A stretch of 64,000 nucleotides of DNA from Comamonadaceae bacterium OTU4NAUVB1 (GTDB taxonomy: Bacteria > Pseudomonadota > Gammaproteobacteria > Burkholderiales > Burkholderiaceae_C): the NCBI GenBank assembly GCA_024372625.1, contig CP099605.1, positions 310,001 to 374,000 on the forward strand, given 5' to 3'. The notes beneath the pieces were generated by a model. That model worked only from the letters and a program-made list of their open reading frames with translations. It did not search any database and had not been told where the DNA came from. Positions 26,910-36,971 of this stretch are shown piece after piece (the first letter of the stretch is position 1; the number at the start of each line of letters is the position of its first letter). The translations under genes were made by a program, and so were the position numbers.

Positions 26910-28015
26910 GGCGCGCGGCGCGGAGGTCGGCCGGCATCGCGCTGGCCGTGCTCGCGGCGCTGGCGTCGAGCGCCTGCGCCGACCTGGGCTACTACTGGCA
27001 GTCGGCCAACGGCCACGTCGGCCTGCTGCGCGCGGCGCGGCCGGTGTCGCAGTGGATCGACGATCCGGCGACCGGCGAGGCGTTGCGCACCCGGCTCGAA
27101 CTCACCCAGCGCATCCGCCGCTTCGCCGTCGACGCGCTCGCGCTGCCCGACAACCGCAGCTACACCGGCTATGCCGACCTGCACCGCAACGCGGCGGTGT
27201 GGAACGTGGTCGCGGCGCCGCCGTATTCGTTGACGCTCAAGACCTGGTGCTTCCCGGTCGCGGGCTGCGTGGGCTACCGCGGCTACTACGCGGAGGCCGA
27301 CGCCCGCGCCGAGGCCGCGGCCCAGGCCGCCCAGGGACTGGAGACGGCGGTCTATCCGGTGCCGGCCTACTCCACGCTCGGCTGGCTCGACTGGGCCGGC
27401 GGCGACCCGCTGCTCAACACCTTCATCGGCTATCCCGAGGGTGAGCTGGCGCGGCTGATCTTCCACGAACTGGCCCACCAGGTGGTCTACGTGCCGGGCG
27501 ACACACTGTTCAACGAATCGTTCGCGACGGCGGTCGAGCGCCTGGGCGGGATGCGCTGGCTGACCGAGCGCGCGGGCGAGCCGGCGCGCGCCGAGTACGC
27601 CCGGTTCGACGCGCGGCGCCGGCAGTTCCGCGCCCTGACGCTGGCGACGCGCCAGCGGCTGCAGGCGGTCTACGACACGCCCGCCGCGCGCGCCGGCGAC
27701 GCCGCCACGGTCGAGCCGATGAAGCGCGCGGTCATGGACGCCTTCCGCGCCGAGTTCGCGACGCTGCGCGCCACCTGGCCGCCCGAGCGGCAGGCGGCCT
27801 ACGACGGCTGGATCGCGCGCGCGAACAACGCGATGTTGGGCGCCCAGGCCGCCTACGACACGCTGGTGCCGGCCTTCGAGGCGCTGTTCGAGCGCGAGGG
27901 GCGCGACTGGCCGCGCTTCTACGCCGAGGTCCGGCGCATCGCCGCGCTGCCCGCGCCCGAGCGCCGGGCCGCCCTGCCGGCGCTCGCGCCGACGGCCTCA
28001 GCCGGCGCGGAGTGA
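26906..28015 (+). CDS. Lipoprotein-like zinc aminopeptidase (PF10023-like)
   Basis: 369 residues from a GTG whose last bases overlap the upstream TGA (GTGA). The N-terminus MRRAARRSAGIALAVLAALA is a signal peptide leading to SSACADLGYYWQ, where the Cys is probably lipid-modified although the lipobox is atypical at -3. The metallopeptidase motif HELAHQ (HExxH) and downstream FNESFATAVE (third ligand Glu) are present. It likely sits in the periplasm attached to a membrane. Family is uncharacterised; peptide substrate unknown. Confidence 0.85.
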   Translation: MRRAARRSAGIALAVLAALASSACADLGYYWQSANGHVGLLRAARPVSQWIDDPATGEALRTRLELTQRIRRFAVDALALPDNRSYTGYADLHRNAAVWNVVAAPPYSLTLKTWCFPVAGCVGYRGYYAEADARAEAAAQAAQGLETAVYPVPAYSTLGWLDWAGGDPLLNTFIGYPEGELARLIFHELAHQVVYVPGDTLFNESFATAVERLGGMRWLTERAGEPARAEYARFDARRRQFRALTLATRQRLQAVYDTPAARAGDAATVEPMKRAVMDAFRAEFATLRATWPPERQAAYDGWIARANNAMLGAQAAYDTLVPAFEALFEREGRDWPRFYAEVRRIAALPAPERRAALPALAPTASAGAE

Positions 28016-28258
28016 AGCGATCAGGTCGATGTACTTCTGCTTGGCCTCGTCGGCCGACACGCCCTTGTGCGACGACCACGCGTCCCATTTGGCGCGCGCG
28101 ACGAAGTCGCTGAAGCTCGGCCGCTTGGCGGTGTTGTCGCCCTGGGTGGCCTGCTTGAACAGGCCGTAGATCTTCAGCAGCGTCGGGTTGTCGGGACGCT
28201 CGGTCAACAGCTTGGAATCGGCCTGGGCGGCTTCGAAGAGGGCGTTCAGATCGGACAT
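27998..28258 (-). CDS. Acyl-CoA-binding protein
   Basis: 86 residues, the usual ACBP size. LNALFEAAQADSKLL, LLKIYGLFKQATQGDN and KWDAWSSHKGVSADEAKQKY with Lys/Tyr ligand residues match the four-helix fold that carries long-chain acyl-CoA in the cytosol. The longer open frame upstream reads as leader sequence. Its 3' end overlaps the convergent aminopeptidase gene by 18 bp. Neighbours include a phasin and its likely regulator, fitting acyl-CoA/PHA metabolism. Confidence 0.95.
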   Translation of the reverse strand: MSDLNALFEAAQADSKLLTERPDNPTLLKIYGLFKQATQGDNTAKRPSFSDFVARAKWDAWSSHKGVSADEAKQKYIDLIASLRAG

Positions 28259-28337
28259 GGAGGGGGCGGGAAAAGGAGGGACAGGAAGGAAGCGGAGGAG
28301 GAGAAGGCCGCGGCCGGGACGCGCGAGCGCCGGTGCA

Positions 28338-29195
28338 TCAGCCGATGCCGGCGGTCCGCGCCAGTTCGGCGTCCAGTCGCTCGCGCGCGTCGGCCGGCAC
28401 GATGGCCGCGGCCCGCTCGTAGAGACGTCCGGCCTCGGCGATCTTCGCATCCCCCTCGAGCATCATCAGGCCGCGCGCGTATTCCATCCAGCCGCTGGCG
28501 GAATGGGAATTCAGCGCCACGCCACGCTCGAACATGGCGACGGCGGTCTCGGCGCGCACGCCGTAGGTCATGCGCGCGACCAGGGCACCGACCTTGTCGA
28601 TCACCTCGGCATGGAACGTTCCCAGCGCGATGTGCGCGTCGGCGTGCAGCGGCTCCAGCGCGACGACGCGCTCGAGCGCCTCCTTGATCCGTCCGCCCAG
28701 GCCCTGCGCCAGCGCCCGCGCCACGCTGATGCCCTGGCTGTAGCGCCCGAGCGCGTAGGCCTCCCAGAACAGCGCCTGCGGATCGTCGGGATTCTTGACG
28801 AGCTGGTTGGCGGCGCGTTCGGCCACCTGCAGGAACAGGGCCAGCCGCACCGACTCGCGCGGCTCCAGGTAGTTGGCGTAGACGGCGGTGGCCTGGTTGG
28901 CGAGCGTGAGGCCCTCGGCGCCGTGCATCAGGCCGGCCGCCGCGGCGCTCTCGAACTGGCCCATGTGGAAGAGCATCCAGCCGTCGATCAGGCCCGACGA
29001 CGGCAAGCCCAGCGCCTGGCCGGCGTGCAGCCGCGCCCAGCGCGACAGCAGGGTGTCGGCATCGAAGCGCGGCACGTCCGGGTAGGGCATCGCGACCCAG
29101 GGGCCGGTCGCGGGCTCCGGGGCGGGAACGGCCGCAGCCGGGCGTCGCGGGGCGCCGGGCAGGAACGCCAGGGGCTTGAAGTTCGTCATCGGCAT
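28338..29195 (-). CDS. TPR-like hypothetical protein
   Basis: 285 residues (or 283 from the ATG at 29189). After a Pro/Ala-rich N-terminus the protein is all helical with TPR-like pairs: NPDDPQALFWEAYALGRY, LEPLHADAHIALGTFH, SASGWMEYARGLMM. No catalytic motif or signal peptide. It lies between ACBP and the TetR regulator on the same strand, 37 bp from the latter. I do not recognise its family beyond the helical repeats. Confidence 0.65.
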   Translation of the reverse strand: MPMTNFKPLAFLPGAPRRPAAAVPAPEPATGPWVAMPYPDVPRFDADTLLSRWARLHAGQALGLPSSGLIDGWMLFHMGQFESAAAAGLMHGAEGLTLANQATAVYANYLEPRESVRLALFLQVAERAANQLVKNPDDPQALFWEAYALGRYSQGISVARALAQGLGGRIKEALERVVALEPLHADAHIALGTFHAEVIDKVGALVARMTYGVRAETAVAMFERGVALNSHSASGWMEYARGLMMLEGDAKIAEAGRLYERAAAIVPADARERLDAELARTAGIG

Positions 29196-29232
29196 GGGGT
29201 CGCTGGGCGCCGGGTTCGGACGTCGCGGGTGG

Positions 29233-29907
29233 TCATGCGGCCAGGGCGAGGTCGTCGCGGGCGTACGCACTGCTCAGCTCCAGCAGGTGCCGGCGCTGCG
29301 CGGGCGCGAGGTAGGGGGCCATGAGGTGCAGGGTGTGGTGCGCGCCGCGCAGCAACGCCGCCTGCGCGTGCGCGGGTTCCAGCGCCTCGCGCGGATTGCG
29401 CACGTACTCGTAGCTCAGCCAGTAGGTCAGCACGACCACCATGCTCTGCGCCAGCATGCCGACCTCCCTGGCGTCGATGTCGAGGTGACCGGCGCGGCCC
29501 AGGCCGGCGAGCATGGCGCGCACGGCCTCGGTCTTGTTCTGCAGCACGTTCTGGAAACGCATCTCCAGGTGCCGGTTCTTGCTGAGCAGGTCGTTCAGGT
29601 CGCGGTAGAGGAAGCGGTGGCGCCACAGCAGCTCGAACAGGCTGTGCATGAAGAACCAGGCGTCCTCTACGTCGCCCACGCCGTCCGCGGCATGGAGCAG
29701 CTCGTCGAGTTCGAGCTCGTAGGCCTCGCAGAGGCGGTTGATCAGCTCGTCCTTGGCCGGGTAGTGGTAGTAGAGGTTGCCAGGGCTGATGTTGAGTTCG
29801 CTCGCCACCAGCGTGGTGGACACGTTGGGTTCGCCGAAGCGATTGAACAGGTCCAGCGCCGCCTCCAGGATGCGCTCTGCGGTGCGTCTCGGCGCCTTCT
29901 TGGCCAT
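29233..29907 (-). CDS. TetR/AcrR family regulator (PhaD-like)
   Basis: 224 residues. N-terminal HTH (about 8-55): AERILEAALDLFNRFGEPNV, then SELNISPGNLYYHYPAKDEL. The C-terminal domain is long and helical with an aromatic-rich pocket (WFFMHSLFELLWRHRFLYRD). This resembles the TetR regulators found beside phasins in Comamonadaceae and Pseudomonas PhaD. Ligand may be an acyl-CoA. A palindrome lies 46 bp upstream. Confidence 0.8.
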   Translation of the reverse strand: MAKKAPRRTAERILEAALDLFNRFGEPNVSTTLVASELNISPGNLYYHYPAKDELINRLCEAYELELDELLHAADGVGDVEDAWFFMHSLFELLWRHRFLYRDLNDLLSKNRHLEMRFQNVLQNKTEAVRAMLAGLGRAGHLDIDAREVGMLAQSMVVVLTYWLSYEYVRNPREALEPAHAQAALLRGAHHTLHLMAPYLAPAQRRHLLELSSAYARDDLALAA

Positions 29908-29952
29908 GGTGGTGCCCTGGTTGGTGTCTCCAGGACACTCTAGCTCAACTGT

Positions 29953-29965
29953 TACCTTTCAGGTA
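29953..29965. promoter_or_regulatory. Candidate operator of the TetR regulator
   Basis: TACCT-TTC-AGGTA is a perfect 5-bp inverted repeat, overlapping a second palindrome AGGTACCT (29961-29968), between the TetR start (29907) and the phasin stop (30019). A TetR family autoregulatory site is a plausible reading. Confidence 0.35.
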
Positions 29966-30018
29966 CCTCACCGCGATGGAGTGCCGGGTAAGTCCGCATG
30001 GAACCGGACCGCGCGACC

Positions 30019-30462
30019 TCAGGACGTCTCGTCGTCCGACGTCTGACGACGCGGCGCGCGGGCGCCCGGGGCCCTCGATTTCGAGAGGGTGTCGAGTTCG
30101 TCCTCCAGGTCCTCGACGCGCGCCTTCAGGGCCGCGAATTCCTCGGCCGTGGGCGTGCCCAGGCTCGCCAGCGCGCGCGCCACGCGCTCCTCGAAGATGT
30201 TCTCCAGCTTGCCCCACCCGCCCGAGGCCTTGCTGCCGATCTCGCTGGCCAGCCCGGCCATGCGCGCCTGGGCCTGCGACAGCGTCTCCTCGGCCGCCTG
30301 CTGGGTCTTCTTCTGGATGCCGACGCCGTCCTTGACCAGTGCCTCGAACGCCTTGCTGCCTTCCTGCTGCATCTTGGCGAAGGCGCCGAGTCCGGCCAGC
30401 CAGATCTGCTGGGCCGAGTCCTTGATGCGCTCGGCGGCCTTGTCTTCTTCGGGGGTTGCCAT
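30019..30462 (-). CDS. Phasin family protein (PhaF/PhaI-like granule-associated)
   Basis: 147 residues. IWLAGLGAFAKMQQEGSKAFEALVKDGVG is the signature start of the PHA-granule-associated family (PF05597); a predicted amphipathic helix and coiled coil follow (EEFAALKARVEDLEDELDTL, about 105-125). Such proteins coat polyhydroxyalkanoate granules. It lacks the long AAKP histone-like tail of PhaF, so it is PhaI-like. It is followed by the TetR gene after 111 bp. Confidence 0.85.
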   Translation of the reverse strand: MATPEEDKAAERIKDSAQQIWLAGLGAFAKMQQEGSKAFEALVKDGVGIQKKTQQAAEETLSQAQARMAGLASEIGSKASGGWGKLENIFEERVARALASLGTPTAEEFAALKARVEDLEDELDTLSKSRAPGARAPRRQTSDDETS

Positions 30463-30485
30463 GAACGGGTGCTCCTTGAATGCGG

Positions 30486-30520
30486 TGAGGGGACGCGCAC
30501 GGTGCGTGCGCGTCCCCTCA
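30486..30520 (-). terminator. Perfect hairpin after gmd
   Basis: TGAGGGGACGCGCAC (30486-30500) pairs perfectly with 30506-30520 around a 5-nt loop, 23 bp after the gmd stop. It separates the polysaccharide locus from the phasin gene. No T-run follows in the gmd direction, so it may terminate weakly or protect the 3' end. Confidence 0.65.
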
Positions 30521-30543
30521 GTTTGGCAGGCTCGCGGTGGTTG

Positions 30544-31674
30544 TCAGTCTTCCTTGCTCACCGACACGTTGTAGCCGTGCTTCTTCAGCAGCGAATGCTG
30601 GCGCGAGTCTTCCAGGTCGCGCGCCACCATCTCGGCGACCATCTCGTCGAGCGTGATCTCCGGGATCCAGCCGAGCTTGTCCTTGGCCATCGTGGCGTCG
30701 CCCAGCAGCGTCTCGACCTCGGCCGGACGGAAGTAGCGGGCATCGACCGAGACGATCGTGTCGCCGACCTGCACGCCCGGCGCCTTGTCGCCGGTGATCG
30801 CGCGCACGACCGCCTTTTCCTCGACGCCACGGCCGACGAAGTCGAGCTCGATGCCCAGCTCGGCGGCCGACTTGCGCACGAAGTCGCGCACGCTGTACTG
30901 CACGCCGGTGGCGATCACGAAGTCCTGCGCCTCTTGCTGCTGCAGCATCATCCACTGCATGCGCACGTAGTCCTTGGCATGGCCCCAGTCGCGCAGGGCG
31001 TCCAGGTTGCCGACGAACAGGCACTTCTCCAGGCCCTGGGCGATGTTGCACAGGCCGCGCGTGATCTTGCGCGTCACGAAGGTTTCACCGCGGCGCGGGC
31101 TCTCGTGGTTGAACAGCACGCCGTTGCAGGCGTACATGCCGTAGGCCTCGCGGTAGTTCTTGGTGATCCAGTAGGCGTAGAGCTTGGCCACGCCGTAGGG
31201 GCTGCGCGGGTAGAAGGGCGTGCTCTCGCGCTGCGGGATCTCCTGGACCAGGCCGTAGAGCTCGCTGGTGCTGGCCTGGTAGAAGCGCGTCTTGTCCTGC
31301 AGACCCAGGAGGCGCACGGCCTCCAGCAGGCGCAGCGTGCCGATGGCGTCGACGTCGGCCGTGTACTCGGGCGCCTCGAAGCTCACCGCCACGTGGCTCT
31401 GCGCGCCCAGGTTGTAGATCTCGTCGGGCTGCACCTGCTGCACGATGCGCGTCAGGTTGCTGGTGTCGGTCAGATCACCGTAGTGCAGGTGCAGGCGGCG
31501 GTTCTGCTCGTGCGGGTCCTGGTAGAGGTGGTCGATGCGATCGGTGTTGAACGAGGACGCGCGGCGCTTGATGCCGTGCACCTCGTAACCCTTTTCGAGC
31601 AGGAACTCGGCCAGGTAGGAGCCGTCCTGGCCCGTGATGCCGGTGATGAGGGCTTTTTTCGGAGTCGTGGTCAT
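30544..31674 (-). CDS. gmd: GDP-mannose 4,6-dehydratase
   Basis: 376 residues. NADP-binding [47 protein letters not shown] (catalytic Ser/Glu) and [12 protein letters not shown] (Tyr-x3-Lys) are canonical for Gmd, which makes GDP-4-keto-6-deoxymannose. Only 5 bp separate it from manC, so substrate supply and use are co-transcribed. The reductase that would complete GDP-L-fucose or GDP-D-rhamnose synthesis is not in this window. Confidence 0.97.
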   Translation of the reverse strand: MTTTPKKALITGITGQDGSYLAEFLLEKGYEVHGIKRRASSFNTDRIDHLYQDPHEQNRRLHLHYGDLTDTSNLTRIVQQVQPDEIYNLGAQSHVAVSFEAPEYTADVDAIGTLRLLEAVRLLGLQDKTRFYQASTSELYGLVQEIPQRESTPFYPRSPYGVAKLYAYWITKNYREAYGMYACNGVLFNHESPRRGETFVTRKITRGLCNIAQGLEKCLFVGNLDALRDWGHAKDYVRMQWMMLQQQEAQDFVIATGVQYSVRDFVRKSAAELGIELDFVGRGVEEKAVVRAITGDKAPGVQVGDTIVSVDARYFRPAEVETLLGDATMAKDKLGWIPEITLDEMVAEMVARDLEDSRQHSLLKKHGYNVSVSKED

Positions 31675-31679
31675 TGTTC

Positions 31680-33125
31680 TTATTTCGCGCGAGCGTTGAG
31701 AGGGGTGACGCGGCCGTAAGTGTCGTCGAAGCGCACGATGTCGTCTTCGCCCAGGTAGCCGCCGGACTGCACTTCGATGACCTCGAGCATCAGCTTGCCG
31801 GGGTTCTCCAGGCGGTGCACGGTGCCCAGGGGGATGTAGACCGATTCGTTCTCGCGCACCAGGATCGTCTCCTCGTCGCGCGTGACCTTGGCGGTGCCCT
31901 TGACGACCACCCAGTGCTCGGCGCGGTGGTGGTGCATCTGCAGGGACAGCTTGGCGCCCGGCTTGACGGTCAGGCGCTTGACCTGGAAGCGTTCGCCCGA
32001 GTCGACGCCGTCGTACGCGCCCCAGGGGCGCGCCACGCGGCGATGCTCGACGGCCTCGAGGCGACCTTCGCGGTTGAGCATGCTCACCACGTCCTTGACC
32101 TGCTCGGCGTACTTGACGTTGGCCACCAGCACGGCGTCCTGCGTGTCCACGATGATGAGGTCCTCGGTGCCCAGGGCCACGACCGGGCGGATCGGCGCAT
32201 GCACGAAGGTGTTCTTGGCATTGAGCGCGCTGGCCATGCCGTTCAGGCGGTTGCCGGCGTCGTCGGCCGGGTACAGGTTGGCCACCGCGTTCCAGCTGCC
32301 GACGTCGCTCCAGGCGCCGTCGAAGCGCAGCACGGCGATGTCCGCGTGCTTCTCCAGCACGGCGTAGTCGATGCTCTCGCTGCGGCAGGCCGCGAAGGGT
32401 TCGCGGTTCAGGCGCACGAAGTTGCCGTCGGCGGCGGCGCCGGCGGTGGCCTGCTGGCAGGCCGCCAGGATGTCCGGGGCCTGCTGGCGCAGGGCTTCGA
32501 TGAGCGTGCCCGCTCGCACCAGGAAGATGCCGGCGTTCCACAGGAAGCCGCCCTTGAGCAGCATCGACTGGGCGACATCCTCGTTGGGCTTCTCGACGAA
32601 ACGCACCACGGCGTTGCCGGCCGGGGCGTCGGCGCCGTCCGCGCCGGTCAGGGCCGCGCCCGTTTCGATGTAGCCGTAGGCGGTGCTCGGCGAGGTCGGC
32701 ACGATGCCGAAGGTGACGATGTGGCCGGCCAGGGCGGCATCGGCGCCGGCGCGCACGGTCTCGGCGAAACGCTCGGCATCGGGAATGTGGTGGTCGGCCG
32801 GGGCGAACAGCAGCAGGTCGTCGCTGTCGGCGAGGAGGGCGGCCGCGGCCATGGCGGCGGCGGTGTTGCGACCCACGGGCTCCAGGATCAGCTTGCCCGT
32901 CACCTTGGCGGCGTCCAGGGCTTCCTGAACCAGGAAGCGATGGTCGTCCGCGGCCATGCACGTGATCGTGTCGTTGACGCTGCGCAGGCGCTCCAGCGTC
33001 ATCTGCAGCAGGCTCTTGCCGTCGATCAGGGGAGTGAACTGCTTGGGCAGCGCCTTGCGGGAAAGGGGCCACAGACGGGTGCCGTTTCCGCCGCAAAGAA
33101 CAACTGGGTGAATGGATGTGGTCAT
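31680..33125 (-). CDS. manC: Mannose-1-phosphate guanylyltransferase/mannose-6-phosphate isomerase
   Basis: 481 residues from the ATG at 33125. The nucleotidyltransferase part begins [20 protein letters not shown] and contains FVEKPN; the C-terminal cupin (about 350-481) carries the isomerase motif [15 protein letters not shown] and is present in full. This type II enzyme makes GDP-mannose. It starts the leftward manC-gmd operon and is divergent from rfbB. Confidence 0.96.
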   Translation of the reverse strand: MTTSIHPVVLCGGNGTRLWPLSRKALPKQFTPLIDGKSLLQMTLERLRSVNDTITCMAADDHRFLVQEALDAAKVTGKLILEPVGRNTAAAMAAAALLADSDDLLLFAPADHHIPDAERFAETVRAGADAALAGHIVTFGIVPTSPSTAYGYIETGAALTGADGADAPAGNAVVRFVEKPNEDVAQSMLLKGGFLWNAGIFLVRAGTLIEALRQQAPDILAACQQATAGAAADGNFVRLNREPFAACRSESIDYAVLEKHADIAVLRFDGAWSDVGSWNAVANLYPADDAGNRLNGMASALNAKNTFVHAPIRPVVALGTEDLIIVDTQDAVLVANVKYAEQVKDVVSMLNREGRLEAVEHRRVARPWGAYDGVDSGERFQVKRLTVKPGAKLSLQMHHHRAEHWVVVKGTAKVTRDEETILVRENESVYIPLGTVHRLENPGKLMLEVIEVQSGGYLGEDDIVRFDDTYGRVTPLNARAK

Positions 33126-33459
33126 GAGAGCAATGATCGGTCTTGATGGACGGGTTTTGGAGCCGTCATGCGCGTCGTCCAAGACACACGACGTTGTGAC
33201 AAATTAATACAAAAGAACGCTTACTGTAACGCTCAATTGTTTCTCAAATCTTGTAGCAACAGCGTACAAAGTGGATGAAAGGGCTTGTGAACAGGCTGAA
33301 AGTCACGGATGCGGAAAGAATGCGAAACGTTTCGAGTCGCCGGATTTTCAGGTCCGGCCGACCAGCCCGGTCGGATTTCCCGGCTGGGCCCTTGTGGATA
33401 ATCGCCGCTCGGACCGCCGGGATCGGCGCTCATACAAGTCAACAGGACACAAGCCCCCC
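33126..33459. promoter_or_regulatory. Divergent promoter region between manC and rfbB
   Basis: 334 bp without a gene, clearly AT-richer at 33185-33260 (ACAAATTAATACAAAAG, CTCAATTGTTTCTCAAATC). It must hold promoters for both sugar-nucleotide operons. A -10-like GGATAAT lies near 33396, about 60 bp ahead of rfbB, without a good -35. I found no ops/JUMPstart element (GGCGGTAG). Confidence 0.45.
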
Positions 33460-34533
33460 ATGATTCTGGTCACAGGCGGCGCCGGCTTTATCGGTGCCAA
33501 TTTCGTTCTCGACTGGCTCGCGCAGAACGATGAACCGGTCGTCAACCTCGACAAGCTTACCTACGCCGGCAACCTTCAGACGCTGTCGTCGCTCGATGGC
33601 AACGCTTCGCACATATTCGTTCAGGGCGATATCGGTGATAACGCGCTCCTGGATCGACTGCTCGCCGAGCACCGCCCGCGCGCCGTCGTGAACTTCGCGG
33701 CCGAGTCCCATGTCGACCGTTCGATCCATGGCCCGGAGGACTTCGTCCAGACCAACGTGCTCGGGACCTTCCGGCTGCTCGAAGCCGTGCGTGGCCACTG
33801 GAACACGCTGCCCACAGAGGAGAAAGCCACCTTCCGCTTCCTGCACGTGTCGACCGACGAGGTGTACGGATCGCTGTCGGCCACCGATCCGGCGTTCACC
33901 GAGACGCACACGTACGAACCCAACAGTCCGTACTCGGCCAGCAAGGCCGCGAGCGACCACCTCGTCAGGGCCTGGCACCACACCTATGGTCTGCCGGTGC
34001 TCACTACCAATTGTTCCAACAATTACGGGCCGTTCCATTTCCCGGAGAAGCTTATTCCCCTGATGATCGTCAACGCGCTCGCGGGCAAGCCCCTGCCGGT
34101 GTATGGCGACGGCATGCAGGTGCGCGACTGGCTCTACGTCAAGGACCACTGCAGCGCCATCCGCCGCGTGCTCGAAGGCGGACGCCTGGGCGAGACCTAC
34201 AACGTCGGCGGCTGGAACGAGAAGCCCAACATCGACATCGTGAACATCGTCTGCGACCTGCTCGACGAACTGCGTCCGCGGCCCGACGGCAAGCCGTACC
34301 GCGAACAGATCACCTACGTCACCGACCGGCCGGGCCATGACCGCCGCTACGCCATCGACGCGCGCAAGCTGGAACGCGAACTCGGCTGGAAGCCGGCCGA
34401 GACCTTCGAGTCGGGCATCCGCAAGACGGTGGCGTGGTACCTCGCCAACGGGGAATGGGTGCGCAACGTGCAGAGCGGCGCCTACCGCGAATGGGTGGAA
34501 AAGCAGTACGACACCTCGAAGGCGGCCGCATGA
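33460..34533 (+). CDS. rfbB: dTDP-glucose 4,6-dehydratase
   Basis: 357 residues. [11 protein letters not shown] (6-16) binds [14 protein letters not shown] (Thr132, Asp133, Glu134) and [12 protein letters not shown] (Tyr158, Lys162) are the catalytic set; [11 protein letters not shown] follows. It converts dTDP-glucose to dTDP-4-keto-6-deoxyglucose, step two of dTDP-L-rhamnose synthesis. Its stop overlaps the rfbD start (ATGA). Confidence 0.97.
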   Translation: MILVTGGAGFIGANFVLDWLAQNDEPVVNLDKLTYAGNLQTLSSLDGNASHIFVQGDIGDNALLDRLLAEHRPRAVVNFAAESHVDRSIHGPEDFVQTNVLGTFRLLEAVRGHWNTLPTEEKATFRFLHVSTDEVYGSLSATDPAFTETHTYEPNSPYSASKAASDHLVRAWHHTYGLPVLTTNCSNNYGPFHFPEKLIPLMIVNALAGKPLPVYGDGMQVRDWLYVKDHCSAIRRVLEGGRLGETYNVGGWNEKPNIDIVNIVCDLLDELRPRPDGKPYREQITYVTDRPGHDRRYAIDARKLERELGWKPAETFESGIRKTVAWYLANGEWVRNVQSGAYREWVEKQYDTSKAAA

Positions 34534-35420
34534 AGCTGCTGCTGCTGGGCAAGGGCGGGCAGGTGGGCTGGGAGCTCCAGCGCAGCCTGGCGCCATTGGG
34601 CGCAGTCGTCGCGCTCGACCACGACAGCCAGGAGTTCGCCGCCGATTTCAGCCGGCCGGAGGCGCTGGCCGAGACCGTGCTGAAGGTGCGCCCCGACGTG
34701 ATCGTCAATGCCGCCGCGCACACGGCCGTTGACAAGGCCGAGAGCGAGCCCGATGTCGCACGCCTGCTCAACGCCACCTCGCCCGGCGCCATCGCCCGCG
34801 CGGCACAGGAGATCGGCGCACTGCTCGTGCACTACTCCACGGACTACGTGTTCGACGGCAGCGGCAGCGCGCCGCGGACCGAAGACGCCGCCACGGGCCC
34901 GTTGAGCGTCTATGGCCGCACCAAGCTCGAGGGTGAGCAGCTGGTGGCGCAGCATTGCGCGAAGTACCTGATCCTGCGCACCAGCTGGGTCTACGCGGCA
35001 CGAGGCGGCAATTTCGCCAAGACCATGCTGCGCCTGGCGAAGGAGCGCGAGCGCCTGACCGTCATCGACGACCAGTTCGGCGCGCCGACCGGCGCCGAGT
35101 TGCTGGCCGACATCACCGCCCACGCCATCCGCGACACCCTGCGCGAGCCGTCGAAGGCGGGGCTCTATCACGCGGTCGCCGGTGGCGAGACGAACTGGCA
35201 TGGCTATGCGAGGTTCGTGCTCGAGCAGGCGGAAAAGGCCGGCATCGCGCTCAAGGCCGGTCCCGACGCCGTCGATGCCGTCCCGACCAGCGCGTTCCCG
35301 ACGCCGGCGCGGCGGCCGCACAATTCGCGCCTCGATACCCGCAAGCTGCAATCGACTTTCGGCTTGGTGCTGCCCGACTGGCGTGCCGGCGTGGCGCGCA
35401 TGCTGCAAGAAACGCTTTGA
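34530..35420 (+). CDS. rfbD: dTDP-4-dehydrorhamnose reductase
   Basis: 296 residues. [18 protein letters not shown] (Rossmann), [35 protein letters not shown] (Tyr-x3-Lys) and DDQFGAPT are typical of RfbD/RmlD, which reduces the 4-keto sugar to dTDP-L-rhamnose. Second gene in the rfbBDAC operon. Confidence 0.97.
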   Translation: MKLLLLGKGGQVGWELQRSLAPLGAVVALDHDSQEFAADFSRPEALAETVLKVRPDVIVNAAAHTAVDKAESEPDVARLLNATSPGAIARAAQEIGALLVHYSTDYVFDGSGSAPRTEDAATGPLSVYGRTKLEGEQLVAQHCAKYLILRTSWVYAARGGNFAKTMLRLAKERERLTVIDDQFGAPTGAELLADITAHAIRDTLREPSKAGLYHAVAGGETNWHGYARFVLEQAEKAGIALKAGPDAVDAVPTSAFPTPARRPHNSRLDTRKLQSTFGLVLPDWRAGVARMLQETL

Positions 35421-35490
35421 TCGTTATGCCGGCGGCGACTCACCACGGTCGCGCCCACCCTTCATCAGAAATACAAACACACGAGACGCC

Positions 35491-36381
35491 ATGACGACCT
35501 CACGCAAAGGCATCATCCTCGCTGGCGGATCCGGGACCCGGTTGCACCCGGCCACGCTGGCCGTCAGCAAGCAGCTGTTGCCTGTCTATGACAAGCCCAT
35601 GATCTATTACCCGCTGAGCACACTGATGCTCGGTGGCATCCGCGACGTGCTCATCATCAGCACGCCACAGGACACGCCGCGCTTCGAGCAGTTGCTGGGC
35701 GACGGCAGCCAGTGGGGCATGAACCTCCAATACGCCGTGCAGCCGAGCCCGGACGGGCTGGCGCAGGCCTTCATCATCGGCGCCGAGTTCATCGGCGATT
35801 CACCGAGCGCCTTGGTGCTGGGCGACAACATCTTCTACGGCCACGACCTTGCCCACCTGCTGGCGGACGCCGACCGGAAGGACGACGGCGCCACCGTTTT
35901 CGCCTACCACGTGCACGACCCAGAACGTTATGGCGTCGTCGCCTTCGACGCCGATGGCAGGGCCAGCAGCATCGAGGAGAAGCCGAAGGCGCCCAAGAGC
36001 AGCTATGCCGTCACGGGCCTGTACTTCTACGACAACCAGGTCGTCGACATCGCCAAGGCCGTGAAGCCCAGCGAGCGCGGCGAGCTAGAGATCACCGCCG
36101 TCAACCAGGCCTACCTCGACATGGGCCGGCTCAACGTGCAGATCATGCAGCGCGGCTATGCGTGGCTGGACACCGGCACGCACGAGAGCCTGCTCGAAGC
36201 CGGCCAGTTCATCGCCACCCTGGAACACCGCCAGGGCCTGAAGATCGCTTGCCCGGAAGAGATCGCGTGGCGCGCCGGCTTCATCGACAAGGAACAGTTG
36301 GCCCGCCTAGCCGCGCCGCTGCAGAAGAATGGCTACGGCAAGTACCTGAACCACCTGCTTGCCGAAGGGGTGCGCGCATGA
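35491..36381 (+). CDS. rfbA: Glucose-1-phosphate thymidylyltransferase
   Basis: 296 residues. [23 protein letters not shown] at the start binds d[35 protein letters not shown] and [13 protein letters not shown] are family signatures. First enzyme of dTDP-rhamnose synthesis. A 70-bp gap separates it from rfbD and its stop overlaps the rfbC start. Confidence 0.97.
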   Translation: MTTSRKGIILAGGSGTRLHPATLAVSKQLLPVYDKPMIYYPLSTLMLGGIRDVLIISTPQDTPRFEQLLGDGSQWGMNLQYAVQPSPDGLAQAFIIGAEFIGDSPSALVLGDNIFYGHDLAHLLADADRKDDGATVFAYHVHDPERYGVVAFDADGRASSIEEKPKAPKSSYAVTGLYFYDNQVVDIAKAVKPSERGELEITAVNQAYLDMGRLNVQIMQRGYAWLDTGTHESLLEAGQFIATLEHRQGLKIACPEEIAWRAGFIDKEQLARLAAPLQKNGYGKYLNHLLAEGVRA

Positions 36382-36926
36382 ATGTCACCGCGACGAGAAT
36401 CCCGGATGTGCTGATCTTCGAGCCGAAGGTCTTCGGCGATGCACGAGGCTTCTTCATGGAGAGCTTCAACAGCCGCGCATTCGACGAGGCCGTCGGGCGG
36501 CACGTGGAATTCGTCCAGGACAACCATTCGCGCTCCACGAAGGGCGTCCTGCGTGGATTGCATTACCAGATCCAGCAGCCTCAAGGAAAGCTGGTGCGCG
36601 TGTCGACCGGTGCCGTGTTCGATGTGGCGGTGGACATCCGCAAGTCGTCCACCACGTTCGGGCAGTGGGTGGGCGTCGAGTTGAGCGCCGAGAACAGCAG
36701 GCAGCTGTGGGTGCCTCCAGGCTTCGCGCACGGCTTCTTGGTGCTCAGCGAGACGGCGGACTTCCTCTACAAGACCACGGACTACTACGCGCCAGCGCAC
36801 GAGCGCAGCATCCTGTGGAACGACGAGGGACTGGGGATCGAGTGGCCGGATGTCGGTGTGATCCCGAGTCTGTCGGCTAAAGATGCAAAAGGCACGTGTT
36901 TGCCAGACGCGGACCTCTTTGACTGA
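36378..36926 (+). CDS. rfbC: dTDP-4-dehydrorhamnose 3,5-epimerase
   Basis: 182 residues. Cupin fold with catalytic His62 in [10 protein letters not shown], the conserved [13 protein letters not shown] and Tyr131 in [11 protein letters not shown]. Epimerises C3 and C5 of the 4-keto sugar. It is the last GC-rich gene before the low-GC block; the next gene points back toward it. Confidence 0.97.
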   Translation: MNVTATRIPDVLIFEPKVFGDARGFFMESFNSRAFDEAVGRHVEFVQDNHSRSTKGVLRGLHYQIQQPQGKLVRVSTGAVFDVAVDIRKSSTTFGQWVGVELSAENSRQLWVPPGFAHGFLVLSETADFLYKTTDYYAPAHERSILWNDEGLGIEWPDVGVIPSLSAKDAKGTCLPDADLFD

Positions 36927-36971
36927 GGTGATCGCTCCTGACGCTTCACTTGTGACAGGTAAAGCGCTTCT

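Noticed and set aside
33126..33459. RfaH ops/JUMPstart element upstream of rfbB
   Set aside because: No GGCGGTAG-like sequence was found in the divergent region.
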